Positions 7,878 through 17,243 of a stretch of 64,000 bases of DNA are shown piece after piece. Below the pieces are notes generated by a model. That model had not been told where the DNA came from. It saw only the letters and a list, made by a program, of their open reading frames with translations, and ran no database searches. Numbering within the stretch: position 1 is the first letter of the stretch; the number at the start of each line of letters is the position of its first letter. Source of the stretch: a bacterium (GTDB taxonomy: Bacteria > Bacillota > Clostridia > Christensenellales > Aristaeellaceae). The stretch is from assembly GCA_004563405.1 (NCBI GenBank), contig SFTH01000001.1:124001-188000 (forward strand), in the 5' to 3' direction. Both the position numbers and the translations under genes were made by a program.

Positions 7878-9545
7878 ATGAGCGAATACAACGAGCGCAA
7901 TCTGAAGTCCGACGCGCCGGAGGCGGCCGGAACTGTGGAAGATATCGCCCCGGAGGCGCAGCAGAGCGCCCCTGAGGAACAGCAGAGCGCCCCGGAGGTT
8001 CCGGCGGATGACCGGGAGAACGCGCCCCGCGGGGAGCAGCCCACTGAAGCGGAAAGGAAGGCAGCGCCGAAGAAGGGGAAGAAGAAGCGCCGGAAGAACC
8101 ACATCGCGCTGCCGCTGGTGGCCGCGCTGGTGGCCGTGGCGCTGGTATTCGGCCTGGCGGCGGGCTACGGCATCGGCCGCAGCACCGTGCTGGACAAGCT
8201 GGAGGACGCCGAGGCGCAGGTGGCGCTGCTCAATGACGCGCTGGGCGCTGCCGCGGACGCGACCGGATACGACGCCTTCGAGGAGGAGATCAGCGGCGAG
8301 AACCGCGCCGCGCTGAGCGAGCTGTCCGGAGACGCCTTCGAGGCGGAGGACGCCGCCAGCGTGCTGATGAGCGAGGACGATCTGAACAGCGGCGCCACGG
8401 CGCAGGCCGGAGCCGAGCCGGTGGTGGTGGCCGAATTCGAGGGCGGACAGCTGATGAGCGACGAGGTCGCCCGGGAATATGAGACGCAGCTGGCGGGCTA
8501 CCTGTTCGCCGGCTACACCGAGGACGAGCTCGGGGATGTGCTTCTGGACGAGGTGCTCCGCTACATGGTCAGCGACCGTGTGGTGGAGGCCCACGCCCGG
8601 GAAATGGGCCTCTATGAGCTCACCGACGAGGACAACGCACGCATCGACGCGGAGGCCGAAGAGGAGTACGAGGCGGAGCTTGCGTTCTACCGGGACTTTG
8701 TGAACATCGACGGCATGACCGAGGAGGAGGCTCTCGGCGCGGTGAAGTCCTACCTGCTGGAGAACGAGGGCGTGAGCTATGATACGCTGCGCGCCGACAT
8801 CGCCTCCGGCTGGTGGATGCAGAAGGTCTTTGACGCGGTGACGGAGGACGTGACCGTGAGCGATGCGGACGTCCGGGCCGCCTATGATGAGCGACTGGCC
8901 GGGCAGAAGGAGAGCTTTGAGGCCTACGCGGACGACTACGAGTTCGCCCAGATGAACGGCGAGATCATCACCTACAACCTCTCCGGCTATCGCGCCGTGA
9001 AGCTTCTGCTGTTCAACCTGGAGGAGGGCGCGGCGGAGGCCGCCGTGGACCTGGAGGAGGAGATTGCCTCCCTGGATCCCGAGGCGGACGCGGACGCGCT
9101 TGCCGAGTGTCAGGCGCAGCTGGATGTGTGCTATGCCGCGGCGGAGGCCGAGGCGCAGCAGGCCCTTGAGGCGCTGGCGGGCGGCGCGGACTTTGACGCG
9201 CTGCTCGAGACGCAGGGCGACGATTTGGGCATGCGCGACGCGACGCTGCGGGAGCGGGGCTACTATATCTGCGCGGATTCTCCGCTCTGGCCCCAGGAGG
9301 TCGTCTCCGCCGCCATGGCGCTGGAGCAGCCGGGCGATTGCACCGGCGCGCTGCGCATGGGCGACGCGGTGGCCATCCTTCAGTATGTGGGCGAGGTGCC
9401 CGCGGGCGAGGTCGCATACGCGGATGTGAAGGATGCGCTCGAGGCCGAAGTGCTGGAGGAGGTCCGCTACGCCGCCTACGAGGAGCAGGTGAACGACTGG
9501 CTGGAGGCGTCCGGTGTGAAGTACTATCCTGAGCGCATGCAGTAA
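7878..9545 (+). CDS. membrane-anchored SurA/PpiC-like peptidyl-prolyl isomerase family protein
   Basis: The 555-residue protein starts at the ATG at 7878, with GGAGGG nine bases ahead. Residues 1-60 are an acidic, probably disordered cytoplasmic tail containing a repeated QQSAPEE unit. A basic stretch (KKGKKKRRKNH) then precedes one membrane segment near residues 78-98, followed by a coiled-coil-like linker. The outside part (from about residue 175) resembles SurA N-terminal helices (DEVLRYMVSDRVVEAHAREMGL). A parvulin-like region lies roughly at 335-540 (TVSDADVRAAYDERL, then AGGADFDALLETQGDD). It is likely an extracytoplasmic folding factor akin to PrsA, but anchored by a transmembrane helix rather than a lipid. 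The catalytic parvulin residues are not clear to me, so activity is uncertain. Confidence 0.75.
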   Translation: MSEYNERNLKSDAPEAAGTVEDIAPEAQQSAPEEQQSAPEVPADDRENAPRGEQPTEAERKAAPKKGKKKRRKNHIALPLVAALVAVALVFGLAAGYGIGRSTVLDKLEDAEAQVALLNDALGAAADATGYDAFEEEISGENRAALSELSGDAFEAEDAASVLMSEDDLNSGATAQAGAEPVVVAEFEGGQLMSDEVAREYETQLAGYLFAGYTEDELGDVLLDEVLRYMVSDRVVEAHAREMGLYELTDEDNARIDAEAEEEYEAELAFYRDFVNIDGMTEEEALGAVKSYLLENEGVSYDTLRADIASGWWMQKVFDAVTEDVTVSDADVRAAYDERLAGQKESFEAYADDYEFAQMNGEIITYNLSGYRAVKLLLFNLEEGAAEAAVDLEEEIASLDPEADADALAECQAQLDVCYAAAEAEAQQALEALAGGADFDALLETQGDDLGMRDATLRERGYYICADSPLWPQEVVSAAMALEQPGDCTGALRMGDAVAILQYVGEVPAGEVAYADVKDALEAEVLEEVRYAAYEEQVNDWLEASGVKYYPERMQ

Positions 9546-9652
9546 GGCGGTTCGGGCGGGTCGCTTCGACCCCGGCACACAGTTTTATGCGGGAAATTTT
9601 ATACATTATGCATAATTCACAAAAATAAAACAAAGAGTAAACCTGTGATAAC

Positions 9653-9681
9653 TTATGCATGCCTGCGGAAAACGGTATAAT
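9653..9681 (+). promoter_or_regulatory. probable promoter of the oligopeptide ABC operon
   Basis: TATAAT at 9676-9681 with TTATGC at 9653-9658, 17 bases apart. The -35 box is weak. The leader to the first ATG is about 107 nt, in an AT-rich stretch. Confidence 0.5.
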
Positions 9682-9794
9682 AGTAAACATATAAGCAATA
9701 AGGTACACGATACACAGCGGCGAACAGTTCCGAAGAGGGAAGGTGCGTCGCTGCGTATGCGTTGAATGATGAGTCAATATAAGGTGGAGAGAAA

Positions 9795-10724
9795 ATGAGT
9801 TCAAAGACGATGTTCTACATCCTGAAGCGCGTGCTGCTGGCGATCCTGACGATCTGGATTGTCATCACCATCACCTTCTTCGTGATGCATGCGGTGCCCG
9901 GCGGCCCCTTCATGAGCGAGAAGGCGATTTCCAAGGAGGCGCAGGCGGCGCTGGAGGCCAAGTACGGCCTGGACAAGCCGCTGACGGAGCAGTACTTCAC
10001 CTATCTGAAGGACATTGTCACCCGCTTTGATTTCGGCCCGTCCCTGAAGCAGCGCGGCCGCCAGGTGATCGACGTCATCGTGGACGGCATGCGCACCTCC
10101 GTCAAGCTGGGCCTCATCGCGGCGGTGATGGCCGCGATCTTCGGCGTCGTGCTGGGCGCCCTCGCGGCGCTGCGGCGCAACACCGTGCTGGACAAGACCA
10201 TCATGGTGATCACGACCGCGTTCATTTCCATGCCCTCGTTCATCATGGGCACCTTCCTGTTGCTGTTCTTTTCCGTGAAGCTGGGCTGGTTCCCGGCCAA
10301 CGGCTCCACCGGAGCGGGCCTGGTGTTGCCGGTGATCACCCTCTCCCTCTCGCCCATGGCGAACATCACCCGCCTCACGCGCTCCTCCATGCTGGATGTG
10401 CTGGGCCAGGACTACATCCGCACCGCACGGGCCAAGGGCGTTTCCAGCCGGAAGATCATCTTCGGCCACGCGCTGAAGAACTCTCTAATTCCGGTGTTGA
10501 CCTATGTGGGCCCCATGCTGGCCTTCATCGTCACCGGCTCCATGGTGGTGGAGCAGATCTTTGCCGTGCCGGGCATCGGCCGCCAGTTCGTCTCCAGCAT
10601 CAACAACCGCGACTACACCATGATCATGGGCACCACCATCGTGCTGGCCTCCCTGATCGTCATCATGAACCTGGTGACCGACATCCTCTACAAGGTGGTC
10701 GATCCCCGCATTGACTTTGAATAA
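9795..10724 (+). CDS. peptide ABC transporter permease, DppB/OppB type
   Basis: The 309-residue integral membrane subunit begins MSSKTMFYILKRVLLAILT and carries the family N-terminal stretch for an oligopeptide importer. VMHAVPGGPFMSEKAISKE is the conserved region after helix 1. The EAA loop, DYIRTARAKGVSSRKIIFGH, is near residues 205-225. VEQIFAVPGIGRQFVSSINN is typical of DppB. Six transmembrane segments are expected. The start is preceded by AAGGTGGAG. It forms the channel with the DppC-type subunit 15 bases downstream. Confidence 0.93.
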   Translation: MSSKTMFYILKRVLLAILTIWIVITITFFVMHAVPGGPFMSEKAISKEAQAALEAKYGLDKPLTEQYFTYLKDIVTRFDFGPSLKQRGRQVIDVIVDGMRTSVKLGLIAAVMAAIFGVVLGALAALRRNTVLDKTIMVITTAFISMPSFIMGTFLLLFFSVKLGWFPANGSTGAGLVLPVITLSLSPMANITRLTRSSMLDVLGQDYIRTARAKGVSSRKIIFGHALKNSLIPVLTYVGPMLAFIVTGSMVVEQIFAVPGIGRQFVSSINNRDYTMIMGTTIVLASLIVIMNLVTDILYKVVDPRIDFE

Positions 10725-10739
10725 AGGAGGCGCCGCGCC

Positions 10740-11804
10740 ATGATCAATTCGAAGAATCCCTTCAGCCTGCAGCAGCGTCTCGATCCCGACGCGTTCCGTC
10801 CCGCCACCGAGGCGGAGAAGGCGTACATTTCCCGCATGCGCCCCTCCTCCACCTTCTTCCGCGACGGCGTGAAGCGCCTTCTGAAGAACAAGGTGGCCAC
10901 TGTGAGCCTGATCATCATCGTGATCATCACGCTGGCCTCCATCATCCTGCCCTACGTCTGGCCCTACTCCTACGACCAGATGCTGGGCGTGCAGCCGGGC
11001 CGACCGGTGGACGCCTCCTACAACAACATCGCGCCCTTCCAGTACGGCAAGACCGAGCTCAAGCGCATGGAGGCGGGGGAGAAGATCTTCCCCCACATCT
11101 TCGGAACCGACGCCCACGGGCGCGATTACTTCATCCGCGTGGTCTACGGCACGCGCATCTCCCTGGCGGTCGGCTTCTTCGCCAGCATCATCGTGCTGAT
11201 CATCGGCATGACCATCGGTTCCATCGCGGGCTACTGCGGCGGCAAGGTGGACCTGATCATCATGCGAATCGTGGATATCATCTATTCGCTGCCGGACATG
11301 CTGGTCATCATCCTGCTGTCGGTGGTGCTGCGCCAGGTCATCTCCCTGGAGGGAACGGTACTTGAAAAGATCGGCTCGAACATCATCTCCATGTTCATCG
11401 TGTTCGGCCTTCTCTACTGGGTCAGCATGGCGAGACTGATCCGCGGCCAGATCCTCTCCCTGCGGGAGCAGGAGTATGTGCTCGCCGCCCAGGCCACCGG
11501 CGCCAAGGGCAAGTGGATCATCATGAAGCACCTGCTGCCCAACTGCATCTCCGTGGTCATCATCTCCACGGCGCTGCAGATTCCCAACGCCATCTTCACG
11601 GAGAGCTTCCTGTCCTTCCTGGGCCTGGGCGTGAACGCGCCGATGCCCTCCCTGGGCTCCCTGGCCTCGGACGCGCTCAACGGCATCAGCTCCTATCCCT
11701 ACCGCCTGATCTTCCCGGCGCTGGTGATCTGCCTGATCGTGCTGAGCCTGAACCTGTTCGGCGACGGCCTGCGCGACGCCTTCGACCCGAAGCTCAACGC
11801 CTGA
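10740..11804 (+). CDS. peptide ABC transporter permease, DppC/OppC type
   Basis: The 354-residue partner permease has a longer cytoplasmic N-terminus (about 45 residues) before its first membrane segment. A periplasm-side insertion between the first two helices (residues about 80-115, VQPGRPVDASYNNIAPFQYG) precedes the OppC motif HIFGTDAHGRDYFIRVVYGTR. The EAA-loop region is EQEYVLAAQATGAKGKWIIM, and ESFLSFLGLGVNAP follows. GGAGG is upstream of the ATG. It is co-transcribed with its DppB partner and the two ATPase genes. Confidence 0.93.
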   Translation: MINSKNPFSLQQRLDPDAFRPATEAEKAYISRMRPSSTFFRDGVKRLLKNKVATVSLIIIVIITLASIILPYVWPYSYDQMLGVQPGRPVDASYNNIAPFQYGKTELKRMEAGEKIFPHIFGTDAHGRDYFIRVVYGTRISLAVGFFASIIVLIIGMTIGSIAGYCGGKVDLIIMRIVDIIYSLPDMLVIILLSVVLRQVISLEGTVLEKIGSNIISMFIVFGLLYWVSMARLIRGQILSLREQEYVLAAQATGAKGKWIIMKHLLPNCISVVIISTALQIPNAIFTESFLSFLGLGVNAPMPSLGSLASDALNGISSYPYRLIFPALVICLIVLSLNLFGDGLRDAFDPKLNA

Positions 11805-11821
11805 CGAAAGGAGAGGGAAAA

Positions 11822-12827
<1,006 letters not shown>

Positions 12828-12838
<11 letters not shown>

Positions 12839-13817
12839 CGGCAAGAACCGGCCGCTGGTCGAGGTCAAAAACCTCAAGGAATATTTTGACATCAACATGG
12901 GCTTCTTCCGCTCGAAGCCGCTCAAGGCCGTGGACGACGTGTCCTTCACCATCAACCGGGGCGAGACCCTGGGTCTGGTGGGCGAGTCCGGCTGCGGCAA
13001 GACCACCGTGGGCCGCACGATTCTGCACCTCTACAAGCCCACCGGCGGCGAGGTCATCTTCGACGGCAAGCCCGTAAAAACGAAGCAGGACATTCAGGAG
13101 TTCCGCAAGAAGGCCACCATGGTCTTCCAGGATCCCTACTCCTCGCTGAACCCGCGCATGACGGTTTCGGACATCGTCGGCGAGCCGCTGGACGTTCACA
13201 AGCTCTACTCCAGCAAGAAGGAGCGCGAGGAGCGCATCCTGGAGCTGCTGGGCCATGTGGGCCTGAACAGCGAGCACGCCTCCCGCTATGCCCACGAATT
13301 TTCCGGCGGCCAGCGCCAGCGCATTGGAATCGCCCGCGCCCTGGCCGTGAACCCGGATTTCATCGTCTGCGACGAACCCGTGTCCGCGCTGGACGTGTCC
13401 ATTCAGGCACAGGTCATCAACATGTTTGACGACCTTCAGGAAAAGCTGGGCCTGACCTACCTCTTCGTCGCCCACGACCTGCTGGTGGTGCGCCACATTT
13501 CGGACCGCATCGCCGTGATGTACCTGGGCAAGATGGTGGAGCTGGCGGATGCAAACGAGATCTACAACCATCCGCTGCATCCCTACTCCCAGTCGCTGCT
13601 CTCTGCCGTTCCGGTGCCGGATCCGAAGGTCGCACGGGCGAACAAGCGCATCGTGCTCTCCGGCGATATCCCCAGCCCGCTGAACGCGCCCTCCGGCTGT
13701 CCGTTCCGCACCCGCTGCCGCTACGCCACCGAGGCCTGCGCCCAGTCCATGCCGCCCTTTGAGGAGGTCGCGCCGGGCCACTTCGTCGCCTGCCATCGGG
13801 TGAAGGAGGTCAACTGA
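12828..13817 (+). CDS. peptide ABC transporter ATP-binding protein, DppF/OppF type
   Basis: The second ATPase has 329 residues from the ATG at 12828. GTG codons at 12816 and 12819 are possible, but GAAGGTGGT then serves best as the ribosome binding site for the ATG. Walker A is GESGCGKTT, the signature is EFSGGQRQR, Walker B is FIVCDEPVSALD, and the switch His is in FVAHDL. The C-terminal part has CPFRTRCRYATEAC, again the OppF-type Cys cluster. It pairs with the preceding ATPase as a heterodimer. A hairpin follows before the binding-protein gene. Confidence 0.93.
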
Positions 13818-13879
13818 AGCCACCGCCCCTCTGCCGGAGCGGGCGGACGCCGGCGCATTTGCGTTGACGTCGCAAAAAG

Positions 13880-13895
13880 GCCTCCCGAAGGAGGC
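13880..13895 (+). promoter_or_regulatory. intercistronic hairpin before the peptide-binding lipoprotein gene
   Basis: GCCTCC and GGAGGC pair around a CGAA loop. There is no U-tract, so an mRNA-stability role is more likely than termination. A weak promoter may also lie in this gap (TTGGAT 13911-13916, AATACT 13935-13940, 18 apart). Confidence 0.4.
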
Positions 13896-13967
13896 GCTCA
13901 CCATCGCTTCTTGGATGCAAAAACTGCATCTTAGAATACTATCTCTATTTTGAAGGGAGAACCCAAC

Positions 13968-15911
13968 ATGAAGAAGATCTTGGCGCTTATGCTGGTTCTG
14001 GTCATGTTCGTGCTTGGCCTGACTGCTTGCTCCAGCAAACCGGCCGCCGAACCGACCGCCGCTCCGACCGAGGCTGCCACCGAGGCCCCTACCGAGGCCC
14101 CGACTGAGGAGCCCACCGAAGCTCCCACCGAGGAGCCCACCGAGGCCCCGACCGAGGAGCCCACCGAGGAGCCCACCGAGGCCCCCGTTGAGGAGACCGA
14201 GGAAGTTGCCGCGACCACCGCGACCGGCAGCACCTCCATCGCCGTGTGCCTGGCTTCCGAGCCGGACACCATCGACCCGGCGCTGAACTCCTCTGTGGAT
14301 GGCGCGACCATGACCGCGCACCTGTTCTCCGGCCTGGCCAAGTGGGCCCAGGATGCGGAGGGCAACCTGGTGATCGCCGCCGACCTCGCCACCGAGCTGC
14401 CCGAGGGCACCGCCAACGAGGATGGCACCGTGACCTACACCTACACCCTGCGCGACGGCCTCACCTGGTCCGACGGCCAGGCGCTGACCGCGAAGGACGT
14501 TGAGTTCGCCTGGAAGCGCGCCGCCTCCAGCGAGCTGGGCGCCGACTACGGCTACATGTTTGAGGTTGTGAAGGGCTATCCGGACGAGCTGGCCGTGACC
14601 GCCACCGACGATGCGACCCTCGAAGTGACCCTGAACAACGCCGTTTCCTACTGGAATGAGCTGCTGGCCTTCCCGGCCTACTTCCCGGTTCGCGAGGATG
14701 TTGTGGGCGACGAAGCCTGGGCGACCGATCCCTCCACCTACATCTGTAACGGCCCCTACACGCTGACCGCGTGGGAGCACAACTCCAAGATCACCCTGAC
14801 CAAGAACCCCAACTACTACGATGCGGACTCCATCACCATGGACACCATCGAGTTCTACCTCTCTGACGACGTCAACAACATGCTGTCCAACTTCCAGAAC
14901 GGCTCCTGGCAGCTGATCGACGACGTGCCCACCGCGGAAATCGCCGCCCTGAAGGTGGACTATCCCGACGAATTCCACATCGCCGGCCAGATCGGCACCT
15001 ACTACGTCTGCTGGAACGTCAACGAGAACCTGCTGCCCGCCGACAGCACCCTGACCGGCGCTGAGGCCGAGGCCGCCAACCAGGAGATCCGTCAGGCCAT
15101 GAGCCTGCTGCTGGACCGCAACTACATCGTCAACGACATCGCGCAGGGCGGCCAGGTTCCGGCTTCCGGCTTCGTGCCCATGGGCATGACCGATGCGGAC
15201 GGCAGTGAGTTCTACAAGAACGCCGGCTCCTCCGACGAGTATGATGGCTACTACAACGTGGCCGAGGACGCCTACATGGACAACTGGGACGCCGCCCTCG
15301 AGATCATGAAGAAGTACTACGAGTACGACGAGGCGACCGGCATGTTCACCAACGCGCCCACCATGGAGTACCTGTACAACACCTCCGAGGGCCACAAGGC
15401 CATCGGCGAGTACCTGCAGGGCGTGTGGGCTTCCGTGGGCGTGACCGTGAACCTGGTCAACCAGGAGTGGAACACCTTCCTGAACACCCGTAAGGACGGC
15501 GGCTACACCATCGCCCGCAACGGCTGGCTGGCCGACTACAACGATCCCATCTCCTTCCTGGATATGTGGATCACCAACTCCGGCAACAACGACGTGCAGT
15601 ACGGCAAGGGCGAGCATGCCGACTTGGCCATGTACAACCTGGACCTGACCGATCTGGGCTACGACGTGAAGGTTGAGAACGGCACCTGGGCCGAGACCTA
15701 CGATGTGCTGATCGCCACCGTGAAGTCCTGCACCGACACCGAGAAGCGCTACGAGCTGATGCACAGGGCTGAGGATATGCTCATGTCCACCGGCTGCATC
15801 ACGCCCCTGTACTTCTACACCGATCTGTACATGCTGGACGACAGCGTGGAAGGCTTCTTCTCCAACCCGCTGGGCTACAAGTACTTCATGTACTGCACCA
15901 TCGCCGAATAA
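13968..15911 (+). CDS. peptide ABC transporter substrate-binding lipoprotein (OppA family)
   Basis: The 647-residue receptor starts at the ATG at 13968 with AAGGGAG ahead. A lipoprotein signal peptide ends at LTAC, so Cys20 should be lipidated and tether it outside the membrane. Residues about 25-75 are a low-complexity linker built of repeated TEAP/TEEP units, rich in Thr, Glu and Pro. The SBP_bac_5 domain follows, with SEPDTIDPALNSSVDG, YTLRDGLTWSDGQALTAKD and NPNYYD as family landmarks. It sits last in the five-gene oligopeptide operon, an order seen in many Firmicutes. The long linker may carry the domain through a thick cell wall. Confidence 0.93.
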   Translation: MKKILALMLVLVMFVLGLTACSSKPAAEPTAAPTEAATEAPTEAPTEEPTEAPTEEPTEAPTEEPTEEPTEAPVEETEEVAATTATGSTSIAVCLASEPDTIDPALNSSVDGATMTAHLFSGLAKWAQDAEGNLVIAADLATELPEGTANEDGTVTYTYTLRDGLTWSDGQALTAKDVEFAWKRAASSELGADYGYMFEVVKGYPDELAVTATDDATLEVTLNNAVSYWNELLAFPAYFPVREDVVGDEAWATDPSTYICNGPYTLTAWEHNSKITLTKNPNYYDADSITMDTIEFYLSDDVNNMLSNFQNGSWQLIDDVPTAEIAALKVDYPDEFHIAGQIGTYYVCWNVNENLLPADSTLTGAEAEAANQEIRQAMSLLLDRNYIVNDIAQGGQVPASGFVPMGMTDADGSEFYKNAGSSDEYDGYYNVAEDAYMDNWDAALEIMKKYYEYDEATGMFTNAPTMEYLYNTSEGHKAIGEYLQGVWASVGVTVNLVNQEWNTFLNTRKDGGYTIARNGWLADYNDPISFLDMWITNSGNNDVQYGKGEHADLAMYNLDLTDLGYDVKVENGTWAETYDVLIATVKSCTDTEKRYELMHRAEDMLMSTGCITPLYFYTDLYMLDDSVEGFFSNPLGYKYFMYCTIAE

Positions 15912-15991
15912 GACATCCGGCGAAAGAGACCGGGAGAGACCGCGTGCAGCGCTGTGAAAGCAGCATCGGGCGCAGATCCTCGGACTTCGGA

Positions 15992-16029
15992 CGCGCCACC
16001 CTGATTTGATCGGGGTGGCGCGTTTGTCT
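15992..16029 (+). terminator. intrinsic terminator of the oligopeptide operon
   Basis: A 10-bp stem (15992-16001 with 16013-16022) is followed by TTTGTCT. It lies about 80 bases after the last stop codon. The stretch between it and the next promoter (16030-16246) holds nothing I can identify. Confidence 0.75.
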
Positions 16030-16246
16030 GCATCAAAGGCTCTTTGATATGCGTGTGGACAGAGGAAGCGCCTTCCCTCCGCCACGGCCATCCCTTCGGC
16101 GCGCCGGAATCTCCGCCCTGTAAAAGCTCCGGCGGCGCGCGGGCCCGTCTGACCGGAGAGGGATGCAGCAGTTGTGTAAAAAATATTTTGGAAAAACAAA
16201 ATAATTGGCAAATGGGATAGGATCGCGTAAATTCGTCCGAAATCAA

Positions 16247-16275
16247 TTGGCATTGCACAATGGACATGTTATAAT
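16247..16275 (+). promoter_or_regulatory. sigma-A promoter of the ilv/leu region
   Basis: TTGGCA (16247-16252) and TATAAT (16270-16275) with a 17-base spacer. The transcript would carry a leader of nearly 300 nt before the first large coding sequence. Confidence 0.8.
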
Positions 16276-16314
16276 CACATTCAATCGGAAAGATCCGAAC
16301 TTTTTTCACTGAGG

Positions 16315-16427
16315 ATGTCGAAAGGGGTACTGTTTTCACTGCGGTCAGCGTCCTGGGTCTACTGGTCAGCATTATCCTTGTACGACTTAGCGTACACGGC
16401 GATAGTGCTAAAAGTCATGGCTTGTGA
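16315..16427 (+). promoter_or_regulatory. leader region rich in Ile/Leu/Val codons (candidate leader peptide, frame interrupted)
   Basis: In the frame of 16344, codons read V-S-V-L-G-L-L-V-S-I-I-L-V-R-L-S-V, then reach TGA at 16425-16427. Eleven of those seventeen codons encode Val, Leu or Ile, as in classical ilv leader peptides. That frame has no ATG, GTG or TTG upstream. An ATG at 16315 lies one frame away. One extra G in the run AAAGGGG (16321-16327), or a -1 shift there, would join it to this frame. Read straight, the 16315 frame runs to 16521 without resembling a protein. It lies between the promoter and a terminator, where an attenuator is expected. Confidence 0.55.
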
Positions 16428-16499
16428 TGCCCAGCGTACGGCCCGGCGACCGGAGAGTGAATGGGAAAAACCGGGAAAACCGCGAAGAGATTTTGCGCA

Positions 16500-16537
16500 A
16501 CGTCTGCAGTCTGACTTTTAGACCGCAGGCGTTTTTT
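16500..16537 (+). terminator. attenuator-type terminator upstream of ilvB-leuCD
   Basis: A stem pairs 16500-16512 with 16520-16532, with one mismatch, and runs into six T residues (16532-16537), 40 bases before the ilvB ATG. GACCGCAG in its 3' arm (16521-16528) is perfectly complementary to CTGCGGTC at 16339-16346, at the start of the branched-chain-rich codon run, offering an antiterminator pairing. Confidence 0.75.
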
Positions 16538-16577
16538 CTACGGAAAACCAAAAAATGTGCAAGGAGGTACAAGCACC

Positions 16578-17240
16578 ATGCAGATGACCGGCGCGAAAAT
16601 CCTGATGGAATGGCTGCTCGAGCAGGGGGTCGATACGATCTTCGGCTATCCGGGTGGAACCATTCTCAACGTCTATGACGAGCTGTACAACTATGAAGGC
16701 CGGGTCCGGCACATTCTGACCGCCCACGAGCAGGGCGCGTGCCACGCGGCGGACGGCTATGCCCGCTCCACCGGTAAGGTGGGCGTGTGCTTCGCCAGCT
16801 CCAGCCCCGGCGCGACGAATCTGGTCACCGGAATTGCCACCGCCTACATGGATTCCTCGCCCATCGTCTGCATCACCTGCAACGTCAGCACCGGCCTCAT
16901 CGGAAAGGACTCCTTCCAGGAGGTGGACATCACCGGCGTGACCATGCCGATCACCAAGTGCAACTATCTGGTGCGCACGGTGGAGGAGCTGGCGGACACC
17001 GTGCGCGCGGCCTTTGCCATCGCACGCAGCGGTCGCCCCGGCCCCGTGCTGCTGGACATTCCGAAGAACGTGACGGCGGAGACGGCGGAGTACGAGCCGC
17101 TCAGCCGCCGGGAGCACGGCACCAGCGGCAAGCTGGGCGTGCTGGTGAAGCGCTCCTCCCAGGACTTCAAGGCGCCCGAGCCGGACCATCGCGACATCGA
17201 CAAGCTGCGCGCCTACACCGCCCGTCAAGAGGAGGTATAA
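16578..17240 (+). CDS. ilvB: acetolactate synthase large subunit, N-terminal (PYR) domain only, truncated
   Basis: The 220-residue product covers only the first of three domains of acetohydroxyacid synthase, which normally has about 550-600 residues. GYPGGTILNVYDEL and the catalytic-Glu region LTAHEQGACHAADGYARST (Glu near residue 50, activates thiamine diphosphate) are intact. GPVLLDIPKNVTAETAEYE ends the PYR domain. The FAD/linker domain and the C-terminal PP domain with the GDGxx-N motif are absent. The start has AAGGAGGT upstream and the frame is closed by a normal stop three bases before leuC. Alone it should not make acetolactate. It may be a remnant, a product of internal deletion, or a subunit of a split enzyme. 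Confidence 0.8.
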   Translation: MQMTGAKILMEWLLEQGVDTIFGYPGGTILNVYDELYNYEGRVRHILTAHEQGACHAADGYARSTGKVGVCFASSSPGATNLVTGIATAYMDSSPIVCITCNVSTGLIGKDSFQEVDITGVTMPITKCNYLVRTVEELADTVRAAFAIARSGRPGPVLLDIPKNVTAETAEYEPLSRREHGTSGKLGVLVKRSSQDFKAPEPDHRDIDKLRAYTARQEEV

Positions 17241-17243
17241 AGT

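Noticed and set aside
16461..16500. Possible T-box antiterminator (GGGAAAACCGCGAAG resembles the T-box core)
   Set aside because: The TGGN acceptor-pairing bases are absent and no stem I specifier loop is seen; the codon-rich leader explains the region better.
16315..16521. A 68-codon open frame as a protein gene
   Set aside because: It runs through the attenuator terminator and has no SD at proper distance; kept only as part of the leader discussion.
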